A program made the position numbers and the translations under genes. This document shows, one piece after another, positions 46,484-59,819 of a DNA stretch of 64,000 bases (position 1 is its first letter; each line of letters opens with the position of its first letter). The notes under the pieces were generated by a model, which had not been told where the DNA came from, ran no database searches, and saw only the letters and a program-made list of their open reading frames with translations. Origin of the DNA: Colletotrichum lupini (Eukaryota > Ascomycota > Sordariomycetes > Glomerellales > Glomerellaceae); contig NC_064678.1 in NCBI RefSeq assembly GCF_023278565.1, positions 5,890,001 through 5,954,000 on the forward strand. The letters are read 5' to 3'.

Positions 46484-48020
46484 TTAGTAGATCTTTTTCT
46501 CATCATTGTGAGAGCATGTCTTGCCGTGGCTGGTGTGCTCAGCCAGAGCCTTCCAGCGACGCATCTGCTGGAGAACACCAGCGCGGCCGCGGAGGATGGG
46601 GGTAGTGTTGGCGCGAGGGGGGACACCCTCAAGAGAGTTGGCAAGGGTAGCAAGAGCGCGGCCAGCAGCCTTGGTGTTGACGGTGATGGCATCCCAGTTG
46701 ATGTTGTCAATTGTGTCGCAGGCCTGGTGGTAGCAAGGGTCGTTCTCGCCCTCACCAGTGAAGATGGATGCGACCGGGATGCCGAGCTCGACGAAACCGG
46801 CGTAGTCGGAGCGGCCATCAAATTCGGCGGAGATGGTCTCCTTGCCATTGGCCTCAAGGTAGTCGGCGATGAGCTGGGGACCGATACCGCTGTTGTTGTA
46901 GGAGGCGAGCTCGTAGATGGGGTTGGGGGATCCGATCATGTCGTAGTTGAAGTAGTACTTGATCTTATCGGCGTCCTCGGAGCTGAGGTGCTCAGTGTAG
47001 TAGTAGGATCCCACCAGGCCGGCCTCCTCAGCGGCCCACCAGGCGAAACGGATCTTGTGGGGGAAGCCGCTGTACTTCTTGACGGAGCCCATCAGCTCAA
47101 GGAGGGCGGCAGTGCTAGAACCATCGTCGTTGATGCCGGGACCCTCAAGAACGCTGTCGAGATGGGCGCCTAGCATGATGACCTTGTTCGGGTCACCCTC
47201 CTTAGTCTCGGAGATGACGTTCCAGGTCTCGCGCTCCTCGAAGATGGCATCCACGATGAGGGTGACGATCACCTCCTCGCCGGCGGTGAGAAGGGCCTTC
47301 CACGCCTCTCCAGTCTCGAGGGTGATGATACCCAGGGGGACGAGGAGACCAATGTTCTCAGCACTGAGAGTGGGCTTGGTGATATCGTCACCAGGGACCT
47401 GGTTGTACAGGATCACACCGAGGGCACCAGCAGCCTTGGCGTTCTTGATCTTGTCAGAGACGGCGCATACGCCGCGCTTGATCAAGGCAAGCTTGCCGGT
47501 AGCATCGATGCCCGTGAAGGCCTCTGGGAGACATCCGGAACCATTCACGTCGTCGACAGGGGTATCGATGAGAGGAGCCGTGATACCACCCGGCAGGGGA
47601 GTGGCGGTGTTGTACTCGGCACTGATGACAATGACATCGCCGTCGGGTCCGGTCACGGAGATGGCGTTGGTCTGCTCAAAGGTGTGGTTGAAGGGCTGGA
47701 GGTAGGTATCCATCTGCTTGGCGAAGCGAGTCTGGGCGCGCTCCAGGACGAAGTCGACTGAGGCCTTGTAGCCCGGTGTGCCAAAGGCGCGGGTGCCGCC
47801 ATTGTCGCGAGCGATCTTGTTCAGGTTCCAGAGAACACGCTCAAGCCTGTTTAAGCCTTGGTCAGCCAGAGCTGCACATCACAGGAGATCGTGGTAGCAT
47901 GGAATTGACTCACTCAACAGTCTTGATGTCAGCCTCAATCTTGTCAGGAGTGAGGGGATCGGTGGCCAAGGTGGATGTGGCCAGCGCCAGAGCGGCTGCG
48001 GAGAGGTAGGTGGTCTTCAT
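46484..48020 (-). CDS. LAP2: Secreted leucine aminopeptidase, M28 family (Lap2-like)
   Basis: The model has two exons: 48020-47914 and 47846-46484 (donor GTGAGT, acceptor CAG), giving 489 residues. A signal peptide is clear (MKTTYLSAAALALATSTLAT). A PA domain covers about 115-235 (GCLPEAFTGIDATGKLALIK and AGALGVILYN). The M28 zinc peptidase domain follows with the expected two-zinc ligands: H264 (GAHLDSV), D276 (NDDGSS), catalytic E309 and ligand E310 (AAEEAGLVGS), D338 (YDMIGSPNP) and H409 (CYHQACDT). It removes N-terminal residues from peptides outside the cell and supports protein use as a nitrogen source. Its C-terminal tail (TPILRGRAGVLQQMRRWKAL) is typical of the fungal Lap2 group. Normal composition; the copia copy starting at 49888 lies 1.9 kb upstream. 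Confidence 0.94.
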
Positions 48021-49882
48021 CTTGGCGGATGATCTGGTGATGCACTCAGCGAGACCAGGAAGGAGACCGCGAGAAGAACAAGGCGGGTTGAGCTCTCAGA
48101 ATCTCAGAGACGCGCTCAGGGGCATTGCCCGCTTCTTTATAATGATCACAGCATGCAAACACCGCATGTTGAGTTGCTTTTTCACCCTAGCTTTCCATGT
48201 CGAATGGCACGCTGCGCGGCGACATTGCGAGGTCTTGCCTAGAGTCAGAGCTCAAGCTTCTGGTTAAGCTTGGCATGCATTTGGACCTTGCCGATTGCAT
48301 GGGTTCTGGGGCGGGGAACATGAAGGCATATCGAATCAGCGGGCCCAATTGATGCAACTGATAAGCAGAACTCGAGCCCAGCAAGTTCTGTCAGCAAAGC
48401 CAGGCTCGCCTAGCCTGATTGTTCTGCTAGCCTTGGTCATGCAATAACGGGTGAGTGTTACCGCAAGTAGTTTGCCGTTGGAAAAGAAGGCGAGAGGCAT
48501 AGAAGAAGCACTTTCGATGCTGCTGCACCCGAGGGCCAAGACGCGGGTCACAACATCTTGGCTCGAATATTCGCACGCCGCGATGTAACCCCAAAGGGCA
48601 GGTGCCAAGACTTTTTCATATCGCGGGGTGGCGGGTTGGGACCAACTGTTGCTCAGCACCGCGTCAGTTGGATAAAGGACCTGCCCATCTTGCTCTTCTG
48701 CCGATGCCAGGGTTCTCGTTTGGTGGTTCAGTAACACGGTTCTTGGGCCTAAAGTTTCTTCCGTAATCTTGTCCGCCTTCTCGGCTTCCGTCCGGGATGT
48801 GGCCACGGCGCACGACAACGCTGCTTCGCGTGGCTTGCGGGGTTGGGGATAATGGGGACTTTTGGAAGCTGATGTCTTGGACGGTCGGCCTTAACGTGCT
48901 GCACCTGCTCTCTTGGGGTTCATTCCAGCTTGTTGCCAAGACATTAAACGAGCTTTTGATCGGCAAGCCGGCTCTGTCAGGTGTGATGAATGGCAGAGTA
49001 TCTGAGCGTCGGGGAGTTTACCATTTGCAAACAACAGGGGAAGATAACGCGATAATGACTTTTCAGGACTACTTATGGCTGAAATATCGTCATGATCGTG
49101 CCTCGTTGGGGGGTTAGACTGGAGAACTAGGAAAAGTTCATCAGTTGCGGACTCTCCTTTATAAGACTCTATGTGTTGAAGTCTAACTCTGGAAAAAGCA
49201 TATTCAACTTGATAATAGGTAGATTTGCCCCATTAGTGACCACATCTAGGAGTTCAACAACCCAAGTTAAGTACCTTCTCAAGAGTCTCAATTTCGATAG
49301 TCTTGTCTTACTAGAGACATCGAGACTCTTGGAATGACACGTTCATTTGGGCAGTAACTGCACGGCTTTAGAAGAAGGGATAGGGTCTAGCCAGTACCGT
49401 GGCTGGCTGCAATGTTAGGCAAGAGAGTCCGTAGAAGTTCTCCATCTACACTTGTCCCCGGTGCCAGTTTTCCGGGCCGTCCTGCATTATGCATAGAATG
49501 TTGATCTAGATGTACCTTGCTCAATACTAAGCTGCAGAGTCAGCCACATGGCGTCCTGAAAAGTCTCCAAAATCATCACACATTCAATACTTCCATAAAT
49601 GCCTTCTTACATAGCCTTCTTCAACAGAAACTAGCATTCGTCAGCACCCGATCGATGGCACAGGGCCGGGTCACGCGCTTGCTTCCCTATGGGGCTGACA
49701 AGCTTGACCTCGTCACCCTAGTCAACAAATAAGCTTAACAATAAACTTTGGAGTTAGCACTGCATTACTAAAACCTTGGGCACTTAATTAGGAGCTTATT
49801 CCCCGCTGCCTCCAAACCTATGTGACTCTCATTATAATAACTTATTATAACTTCTAATTGCTTAATAGATTACGAGAGTTTG
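48021..49882. other. Intergenic, 1.9 kb, no gene recognised
   Basis: This holds the aminopeptidase promoter and the flank of copia copy 3. Short open frames are present on both strands, without domains. The composition changes sharply to AT-rich at 49888. Confidence 0.6.
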
Positions 49883-49887
49883 GTTCT

Positions 49888-50093
49888 TATTAGATTAGAA
49901 GTCTAATTTAACTATAGCATACGGCCGATTGCGCAGGGGCTAATTAGGAGCCCTATTTATAATTATCGTAGCTAGCTTAACTTACGGTTAGAACCTCCTT
50001 TTTATACTTACTACGTAAATATTTATATAGTTTAATTAATCTTTTTATTAACCTATAGTTCGAACTAACTACTTTATAATAAAAATACTAATA
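49888..50093 (+). repeat. 5' LTR of copia copy 3
   Basis: The 206-bp LTR pairs with 57286-57491. Its outer part keeps ACGGCCGATTGCGCAGGGGC. Confidence 0.92.
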
Positions 50094-53000
50094 TTAATTA
50101 GTAATTAAATTCTATTATTATAAATTAATAAAGTATCTCGCTATATAAAAAAGATAACCTCTTAATACTATATAAAATAAGAGATTTATATTAATTAACT
50201 TTATAAAAATAAATAAAAAAGGGCGGTTTTTAAACGTTATATAGAATTAAGTAATCGTAGCTTTTTACTATTTATAAGAGGTCGACGTTTATTATATTAA
50301 ATTATATTAATTAATAAAACTACTTAAATAACTAACTTTTCGCTATTACTTTAAATAGCTTTTTTATTAAATAACTTTTCTATAACTAGCTCGTAATTAA
50401 AAATTAACTAATTAAATTAGTAAAAAGAAATACTTATATAGTAACTACTTATTTAATTAATTAGTATAATAAACGAGCTTAATAATATAATATAAAAAAG
50501 TATTACGTAATTAAAAAAAAGGGATTTTTAAACGTAAATATTCTTAGTAAATATAATAAGAACCCGTATAAGAGTTATAAAGTTAAGAGATTTATAATAT
50601 ATAAAAAAGCTTAATATTATAAGGATTTTATAAATATAATTTTAAAACTTATAATTTAAACGATCTTTTTATAGCCCCCTTAACTACCCCCCGAGTATTA
50701 TTTAAAAATATAATATAGGGGACGGTTTAATAAAGGAAGAGGGGATTTAAAGGGCTTAATAGTATTAAGTTAAGAATATTACGGATTTTAAAAATTAACT
50801 TAAAAAAAAAGTAGTTATTCTAAAATGATCTTACGACTTCTTATTAAAGTTATAATTAGTTTAAAAAAAAGCTAAAAAGATATAGCTCTAAAAAAAAAAA
50901 AAAATTTTTAAAAAGTTATTAAAAAGCTGTTTTTTATACTAAGCTCTTAGTATATAATTATTGATTTTAAAAAGTTAACTAAGTAATAAAAGGGATTATT
51001 AGTAAGTAATAATTACCTACTTATAATTAAGTTATAAAAAAAACTATTTAAAAAGATATAAAATAGGGTACTAAGAAACCGTAAAAAAACTTTTTTAAAG
51101 TATTTACTCTGATTAAATATAAGTAATAAGTAGTATTTTTAATAAGTTTTTAAAGCCCGCGATTTTATAAAAAGAAAGGCTTAACTTTACTAACTATATT
51201 TAATAACCTATTTAGCTCTTTTATAAGCCGCTTAGTATTTATATTTAACTATTTTTATAAAATACTACCCTAAAAGAAATAGGTTAAAAAAAGAAGCTAT
51301 TTAAAAATTATAAAAAGTACGAGGCTTAAAAAGTTAGAAATATACGGAATAACGGAAATTAATAACTAATAAAGATCCTAAGACTACTTACTATATCTTT
51401 TTATAATAATATAAACGTTTATTATTATTATTAAAAAAAAGAACTATTAAAACCTACCCTTTTATATTAAATAAAAAAGAGGATCTTAATAAGTATAATA
51501 ATTAGTAATTTAAAAAGGTAATAGTAATTATTAAAAATAATAAAAATAAAAATAGTAGCGAAATAGTAAAAAAAAGCGGGAATTTCCTAGACCCTAATGA
51601 ATTTATTAGGTAGTAAAAGTACGGATTTATTATAACTAGTGCGCGGATTAAATATATTTTTATTAAAATTAAATATACTAATAACTATTAATATAAGTAT
51701 AAGCTAGAGTATAATTATTAATAAGTTAAGGTAAAAAGAAGAAACGAAACCCGATTCTAAATAAAATCCTAATCCTTTATAAATAAGTAAATATTAACCC
51801 GGATTATTGAAGAATATAAATATATGGAATTATAAATTAGCCTAATAGTAAGTAAATTAACGTAGTATTAATATATTTAACTAAGGTTTATAAAAAAAAG
51901 GGGCTATAGGGGTAACCCCTATTTTATAAGACTATAAATAACCTTAGTTACTAACTAAATAAATAGTTTATAAGTATAAGCCTAAGAATTATAAAAGTAA
52001 TTAATAATTCCTCTATAAGCGAGGGGTATTATTAGCGTAATTATAATTATAAAAACTATATAAAATACTAATAGTAATAATTATAAAAAAGGAATTCGTA
52101 TTATAAAACTAAGTATAGGTCGATAGAGTATATAATCGCTTTAATAAATTTAAAAAAAGGGTAAATAATTTAGATTTTTTTTTTATGATTACGAATAGTA
52201 ATCTATCATTATAAAAGAATATATAGAGGTAAAATAGGGTATTAAAAGTATAATAATTAATAATTCTATTTATTTTAATCTATAGCTCGTCGCTACTACT
52301 AATACGAAATTTAGTACTAATTAGTTAATAAAAAGGGAGGTAAATAACTTAAAGTTATTAATAATACGTAATAATATAAAGATCGTATATAAATATTAAA
52401 AATCTAATAATAAATACGAAGTAATTTATAAACTTTAAAAAGATCCTTTTAAAAAAGAAATTATATTTTAAAGGGAAGTATAAGGTCTTATAAAAAACCC
52501 TAATAATATTTTATGATTATTATAAAAAGGTTAGGATTAGAGAATACTAATACTATTTAGTAATTAATATCGTATTTATAAATAAAGCCTTTAATTATTA
52601 TTATAAAGCGGTACGTAATTTTAATTAAAACGACTTTTTTAATATTATTAACGTAATTTAAAGCCGCTTCGAGACTTATAATAAAAACTTAAAGCTTTTA
52701 TTTAAGCTACGAGCGATTTCTTTCGTATTTACAACTAAAATAATAAAGGGTAAATTATAAATAAAGATTTTTTAAAAAGCTTATTAATCGAATTAATAAG
52801 CTAATAAAAACCTAGCTAAATAAAAGAACTAACGAGTAAAAAGTTAGATATTTTTATATTATAATTTAGTACGTTTTAAAAATAAAAATAACCTTATACT
52901 AAGTATTTAAAAACTATAAAACGCTCTATTCGAGGCTAAGATCTAGCTTTAATATTAAAATAAAGATACTATACTAAACCTACCTCTAAGTATATAATAG

Positions 53001-55588
53001 CCCTTATTGATAATATTAAGTTAATTAAATATATAATAAAAAAAGAAGAGGCTAAATATAGTAATTATTAATAAAGAGGCCTAGATTTATTAAATAAGTA
53101 AAGATTTAACTTATAAGTAGGGTAGTAAAAGAAGTAATATTATATTTATAAAAAGGATAAATATTAGTTAAATAACTACTCCGAAAAAGAGCGTACTAAA
53201 TTATATAAATAGTATAAAAAATCGAGGGTAGTAAATAATAAAATAAGCCCTCATCGGTTTAGCTAATTCTTTATTATATATAAGGGTAAATCCGGGGGTA
53301 TAGAACCTAGTAAAAGTAGTTAAAATAACGGCTTAAAGTATTTATTTCTTATAAAAGATTTAGAAAATAAAGAAGATCTTACCCCTTATATTAATAAATT
53401 AAATTATAATAAAATTAACGAAATTAACTACTCTTTTTTTACTTTATTAGCCTCTAGAAAATATACGAGACTAAATAAATAAAAAGTAATAAAAGTTCTT
53501 AATAAATAGGCTTTTATTTATAAATAATAAGGAAAGGTCCCTTAAATAACGGATACGGAAGTAGTTAAAAAAGTAAATTTAATAAGGCTAAAGCTTATTC
53601 TCTTAATGCTTAAAGAGAAGATACTACTTCTCTTAATATTTAAAAAAAAGAAATATAGTACTAAGTAAATCTAAAGATAGCTAGAGGAGTCCTTTTTATA
53701 CTACTTAAATTACTTAAATACTAAGCTTATATAAGTATTTTATATAAGTAAAAAGTACGGCCTAAATACTTTTTAAAAGATTATCCTAAATACTAGGGTA
53801 TTATAATAATTAATAAAAAGAAAAAGGTAATTCTAAGTATTATAAAAGATCGTGCTAATAATGCTTAATACGTTAATAATAAGTATTATAAAAATTAGCT
53901 TCGGCCTAGGTAAGGAAATCGTCGCCCTAAGTATAGTAAAAATAAAAATATACTTCGGAATAATAACTTTTTATATTTTACTTATTAATACCCTATTTCT
54001 CTTATATTTAAAAGATATAGATCGACTAAGTATTATATTTGATAATATAAAAAATAGAATCTTTAGTAATAAGTATTTTAAAATAGTCGAACGATAATAA
54101 GAGTATATATTTATAAAGCTTATTAATAATACGAAGTTAATTAATTATTTAATAAAAAGTAAGCTTAGATAATTATATTAAAAATTTAGGTACCCGTTAG
54201 TTACGAGGCTATATAACTTCTTAAAGTAATTAAATAATAATAATATTAAAATAGGGGCGCTAAAGTAATTAATAAAAGTATACTATTAATACTAAATAAA
54301 TGCGCAGAGCCTACGTAAATTTAAATTTAAATTATATAATAACCTTAATTTTAATTAAAAAATCGTTATTAATATCTTCTATTTAAATAGTTAGCTAGTC
54401 CTATATATAATTAACGTAGTTATATCTTTTTAAATAGGGTAATTCTTTTAAGATTTATAAATAAAAATAGTATAAGTAGCCCTACGAAAGGGATAAATCG
54501 ATATATATTAAGGATTACTAAACGGTATTAGAACTAACGCTAGTATTAGTTTTAAATTAGTAAAATTTAAAAAAAATATAACGGCCTATAGTATATAACT
54601 AAAAGTTATACTTATTAAAACGTACTATAATATTAAAAAAATAAAAAGGGTATATTAATAATTAAAAAGGGCGTTTAGAATTATTAAAAAAAAATCTAGA
54701 TTTTATTAATAACGAATACCTCTAAATAGTACTTAAATATTATAACAATACTATAGGGCCTAACGGGCTTATATTAATACTATTAGTATTTAGAGTATAT
54801 TTAAGAACGACTTTAGCCTCGCTACTATTATTAAATATAAATTAATAAGCCTAAGTAATTAAAAAAGTAATATAAGTACTACGCGAAGTAAGTATAAAAA
54901 AGTGAGTTAATAAGGTAATTATAGTGCGTAATAGGCCTAATATAGAGGTTAACTTAGATATATTACTAAATTTAGATATACGAATATAGTACGAAATTAC
55001 TTAATAATAAGCTAGGCTATATAAATTAATTTTTATTAACGAGTACTTTTACGTAATTATAAGAGATCGTAATTAACCCCTCGAAGTATCAATTATAATA
55101 ATTAAACTATATTATATAAATCTTAATAAAATAATTTCTAATTTATAAAAAGAAAAAGAGCTAAGGGAAACTATATAACCCGTAGTAAAAGTATAAGAAA
55201 TTATTTTTAACGAAATCGTTATAATAATATTAATAAATAACGAGGAAAAGGAAATTATTAAAAGGGTATTAATATTACTAATAAAACGTTATAAAAGACT
55301 ACGATAATAAGCCTTAATATAATAATTTATTACTAATAACGAGGTAATTAATACTTTTTATATAGTAAAAAAAAAGCCGATTTTAAGCTAGCGGTTAAAC
55401 TACGTAAAAGAAATATAATTATAATTACTAAAAAGCTATATAAAGGATTAGATTTTATTAAAATAAATACTCTTTATAATCGAGAAGTCTATCGATTTAT
55501 TTTTTATAACTTAGAGAAGTATATAAACCTCTATATATTTAAATTATAAATAGTTCGTAAGATTAAAAAGAAAAGAATACCCTAGCTA

Positions 55589-55800
55589 TGTCACGGCGCT
55601 GGGCACTGGGCCCCTTGGCGCCTAGGCCTCAGGCACCCAACGGACCCCCTATGGGTCACGTGACTGCTGGACCGCTGGGCCCAAAAGCCCAGCGCCCCAG
55701 ATTCCGCCCACTGGTCTACTTTTTCCCTCTTCACGTTGAGTTACGTCTATTAGGTCAATATAGCAGCGTTCCGACCTGCCTCGAGTTCCCTTTCGTGACA
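55589..55800. mobile_element. Nested GC-rich insertion, probable solo LTR
   Basis: These 212 bp start TGTCACGGCGC and end CGTGACA, so they have TG..CA ends and a 7-bp inverted repeat. AGCTA is duplicated on both sides (55584-55588 and 55801-55805). Without it the host copia copy aligns uninterrupted with copy 2. It is GC-rich with CpA and TpG intact, unlike its host. A solo LTR of a gypsy-type element fits best; a small inverted-repeat DNA element is the alternative. Confidence 0.78.
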
Positions 55801-57285
55801 AGCTATATAAGAAATCTAAATACGTAATTTAGAAGTATAGTAATATTAAAAAAGTAACGCTACTTATATAATTGCTTACTATATAGTACTATAGCTAATA
55901 ATTAATAATAATACTAATAGTATTATTATAGAAAAAGGGATATAAAATTTAGAGCCGTAATATTACCTAGGCCTATATTTAATCGGCTATAGGGTTTATA
56001 AAAAAATCCTAGCCTATTTACTAAAAGAAATAATTAGTAAGTACTTAGAAAGTACGATTATTAAAGTATTTAAACTACTATATAGGCTCGTAAAATCGGG
56101 TACTTATTAATAAACTACTTATTATAACTTTTATATTAATTAATTATTAATAGTTATATTTATGTACGACCCGTACTTACTAATCTCTAAATATAAAAAA
56201 GATTAATTTAGAATTATTAAAATATAAACTAATAATATATTAAGCCTATTTAATATTAATTTTATAAAAAAAGAGGATAAAGAGCTTTAAAAAGCGGGCT
56301 TTATAACGAAATTAAAAAAGGTTTTTATAACGAATATCCCCTTAGTATTTAATAATAAGATTTTTATAATTAAGAGGGAAACTATCGTTTTTTAATAAAA
56401 GGGGTAAAATAAGAAAATTAACCTCGTTAATCTAAATATAACTAATATTAAAAAATAATATAAAATAGAGCTTATATAAGGGGTATATATTATAAATATA
56501 TACTAGCCCGAGGTAACTTTTAATTACGTTTAGGTAATATAAGCTATAGAGCTAAATAAATAAGATATTAAAGTACTTAATAAGTAGTTTAAATAATAAT
56601 AAATAAATCTTAATCGGGGCCTCGTTTATTACTTAATTAACTTTATAATTAATAAGCTTTATATCTTTATTAATAGGTTATTTACGAATAATAACGACCT
56701 TACTTCGTAATTAGGGTATATTATTATCTTAGTCAATAAGAATATAAATAAGAGTAAATTTATTATATATAATAATATAATTTACTATTCGTTAACTAAA
56801 AATAAATAAATAATAAGAAATATATTAGTATTAGAAGTTTATAGAATAGTTAACGGTATTAACTTTTCTTATATAATTTTAATAACGCTAAGGAAAATTA
56901 CTAATTAACTTAGCTTTTTACTTATTTTAATAATTATTTATACTAATTCTTATTTATTATATAAATACCTTATTAAATTAGAAATAATAATAAAAAAAAG
57001 CTTATAATTAATATTATAGCCCTTAAATAATCGTATAAAAAGCGCAAAATACTTAAGATTTATTAAATTAATAATAATAATAACCTCGCTAACGTTTTTA
57101 TAAAAATAATATTTAATAAGGGGTTAGAGTAATTTATAAATAATAGAAAAGTTAACGTACGAATAAAAAGATAGGTTATATAAAAAAAGTAAAAAAAAGG
57201 GGGAAAAAGAGACGATTTAATAAGCGGGCCCGAGGTCGAATTATACCTCTAATTATAATAAATAAATTAATAAAAAAAAAGTTAG

Positions 57286-57491
57286 TATTAAATTAGAAAT
57301 CTAATTTAATTACGGTATACGGCCGACTATATAAGGGCTAATTAGGGGCCCTATTTACGATTATTATAACTAGCCTAACCTATAGTTAGAACCTTTTTTT
57401 TATACTTACTACGTAGATATTTATATAGTTTAATTAATCTCTTTATTAACCTACGGTCCGAACTAACTACCTTATAATAGGGATACTAATA
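57286..57491 (+). repeat. 3' LTR of copia copy 3
   Basis: The 206-bp LTR pairs with 49888-50093, RIP-mutated. It ends ACTAATA (for ACCAACA) next to the GTTCT duplication. Confidence 0.92.
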
Positions 57492-57496
57492 GTTCT

Positions 57497-59819
57497 CCTT
57501 AGGATGGTACTGCACGTTATGACTCGCTACGCAGTTGCTTTCGAAAACTCTACAGAATTTGGCTAATTTCCAATTACCTCAATCATCAATCAATGAGATT
57601 CGCACGTTGATGAAATCGAAAGCAAAGCCAGGACGGCTTACTTGTGGTTGGTTCTTGCCGTGATTTGAATTTGTGGATAAAACCGAATATCAGACGCGCG
57701 CATTTCGATCTCTGAGCAGCCTCCGCCCGTTGGCCTTTTTCGGCAGATCTAAATCCAAGTAGATCGACTCCTCATCTTCCACCACTTCGATCAGACCAGG
57801 GCACTTTACTCGTCCTCCAGAGCCGGTGTGATGTGATCCCTCCCTGCGACCTGCCAGCCTGGACTTGCTACATGAGATTCGCGCTGATAACTGTGGCGCA
57901 AATCTGGTACCGTTGTTCGGCGGTCTTTCGGTATTATTCCCAGCGAGTCGAAAAGCTACGGCAGTCCATTTTGTTCATTACTCGTTATCAACCTGCAGAT
58001 TAACCTGCAGTCTGGATGTAGAATGCGGCATTGACAGCGTTTGGAGAGACCATCCACCGTCATCATCAATAAAAGGAGCGGAAGAAGGAGGTCCCGATTG
58101 GAAGAAGAAAGTGAGATCCAGTTCAGGTATCGTTCAGAAGCTGAATATGCAAACATTTCTGAAATCCGCGTTATACAGTTTAATCGTGCCGAAGTCGACA
58201 AAGTACTTAATCAGCGGCCAGACATAACAACGCGAACCGTTGGGTCTGGTATCCCAGTCCGAACATACCGGTTACATGTTCGCATAACAATCAATCGGAT
58301 CTTGAAGGTGCGAAGGGCAGAAGTAAATGGGTGAATAGATGGTGAGACCCGAGGCTCTGAGGCTCGTACATAATGTCTCCTGACAAGAACTACCTTACGT
58401 CTTATGTCAAAGACAACTTCGCTGTGGGGGTAATTTTACAGCATGAGATACACAAGTCTAAAACACTTACATGGATGCAAGAGGTTGACTATCAGCAGTA
58501 GTTCAGTGGTAAATATGTGCCTTGCTCACACTGTCACATTCAAATTTCCGAATCCAAAATCCCCATAGTAATAGTAGTAGAACAGATCATAAGCGTAGCT
58601 CAGTTTCGAAGATGAAGCAGACGCACTATCGAGGACGAAAGAAGATATTTGAGCATTTCACAAGCCCGCGCACGTCGTCGACATGTACCTAGGTAAGAGA
58701 GCCTGACACCAGACCTAGACGCCCTTTAACTAAAGCTAAGTTGACGGCCAAGCCAATGAGTGTCATGTGGCTGTTCAGCTTACTGCATTCTGACTATTCG
58801 TGAGCAAGATGTCACATTCCCGTTCGGGGAGAAATACATCAACAACGGCAGAGGGTGGGATGACCAAAAGACGACACGGAGGCAACTCTTGCGTTGTTCA
58901 ATTCGGCTTCCTGATAGCTCATGGCACAATTCATGCTTCGTATTGGTCAGTATCTGCTCGTTCCAATTTCTTTATTGCATTCTCCCTCTCAATTGGGCCC
59001 CTAAATTTCAAGGACTTTATCAACGCGTACGAATCTCCTCAACTTCAAAAGACTCATCTTCAGGCTGGATTATTTGATCTTTAGCTATTTGAGAGATTTT
59101 CTCGAAACGAAAATGTTTCCTCGGCATTGCCTGCAGATTTACAAGCATCATGAACCGGCATGGTGACACCGCAGATCCCCCCGCAATCCAAACCCACGGC
59201 ACACGGCATCACGGAAGCCGTGCAAAAGTTTGTTGCGCTCTGTCGACACAGTAGTAGCAAGATCCAACCTTGCTTATTCGTCTTTGTTGTTCTCTTTTAA
59301 TTAAAACACGGGTGGCATTGGCGTTTTGACTTGCGACGATGGCTCGGCTGATTAATTGGTGGAAACCCCGCCTCCAAAGTGGGATGCGGGTTTTCCCCAT
59401 TTTCATTGGCAATGCCCCTTGCCAGAGTTAATAAAGTCGAGCCGTGGCACTCGCTCGTGTGGTTCCGTTGTTTCCTTTTTGCGCTGCCCTCTTAGTTCCC
59501 GTGATGAGATTCTAGGGGGGTGGGATGAGGAGGCAACGTCGTTGTGCCAAGGAGTTTGCTGGCTGACTACGCTGGCTTGGTGTCTTGGATTGAGAGGAGT
59601 GGTCCCCATTGGAGACGAAAAGGAGAAGAAAGGATGAACTGTTCTTGAGTCGGTGTGTTGATGATATATAGCGCGGTGGTTCCCGTGTAAGAGCAAGTTT
59701 CTGGATTTAAAGTGCTCAGCTCCAGGCAGGCAGTGTCAGTCGTTACGCAACTTGCTCTTTGTCGCAGCCGTCGATCTTTTGCTTTTGTCCATCAGACGTT
59801 CGTTCGAAATATTCGAAAC
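57497..59819. other. Intergenic, 2.3 kb, upstream of the AA9 gene
   Basis: The composition is normal again and no gene is recognised. A TATA-like element (GATATATAG, about 59663-59671) lies roughly 150 bp before the AA9 start. One GCGGGG-type site (minus strand, about 59179-59184) would fit a CreA carbon-repression site, but a single match is weak. Confidence 0.5.

Larger units (their letters stand above)
49888..57491 (+). mobile_element. Ty1/copia LTR retrotransposon, RIP-degraded (copy 3), with a nested insertion
   Basis: This 7604-bp element is the same family as 394-7423 and 10853-18272 but on the plus strand. It has 206-bp LTRs (49888-50093 and 57286-57491) and a perfect target duplication GTTCT (49883-49887 and 57492-57496). 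It shares with copy 2 the two internal segments missing from copy 1. The plus strand keeps gag relics (about 51500-53250), integrase (about 54330-54450), reverse transcriptase (about 54950-56450), and RNase H (about 56640-56900: FINRLFTNNNDLTS-like, then LGYIIILVNKN). A purine tract precedes the 3' LTR. All frames are closed by TAA/TAG. A 212-bp GC-rich piece sits inside it at 55589-55800. Confidence 0.94.

Noticed and set aside
46469..47173. Plus-strand open frame opposite the aminopeptidase
   Set aside because: It is a shadow of the M28 peptidase coding strand, where the zinc-ligand motifs are unambiguous.
53852..54097. 81-residue open frame inside copia copy 3
   Set aside because: It lies in the RIP-degraded pol region and is not a separate gene.
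55588..55827. 79-residue open frame covering the GC-rich nested insertion
   Set aside because: The frame exists only because the solo LTR-like piece is GC-rich. It spans the insertion boundary and has no protein-like features.
58493..58560. Stretch resembling the D-arm of a glycine tRNA (AGTTCAGTGGTAA)
   Set aside because: No acceptor stem pairing, no proper anticodon arm, and the T-arm is not GTTCGA-like. At best it is a chance match or a very old remnant.
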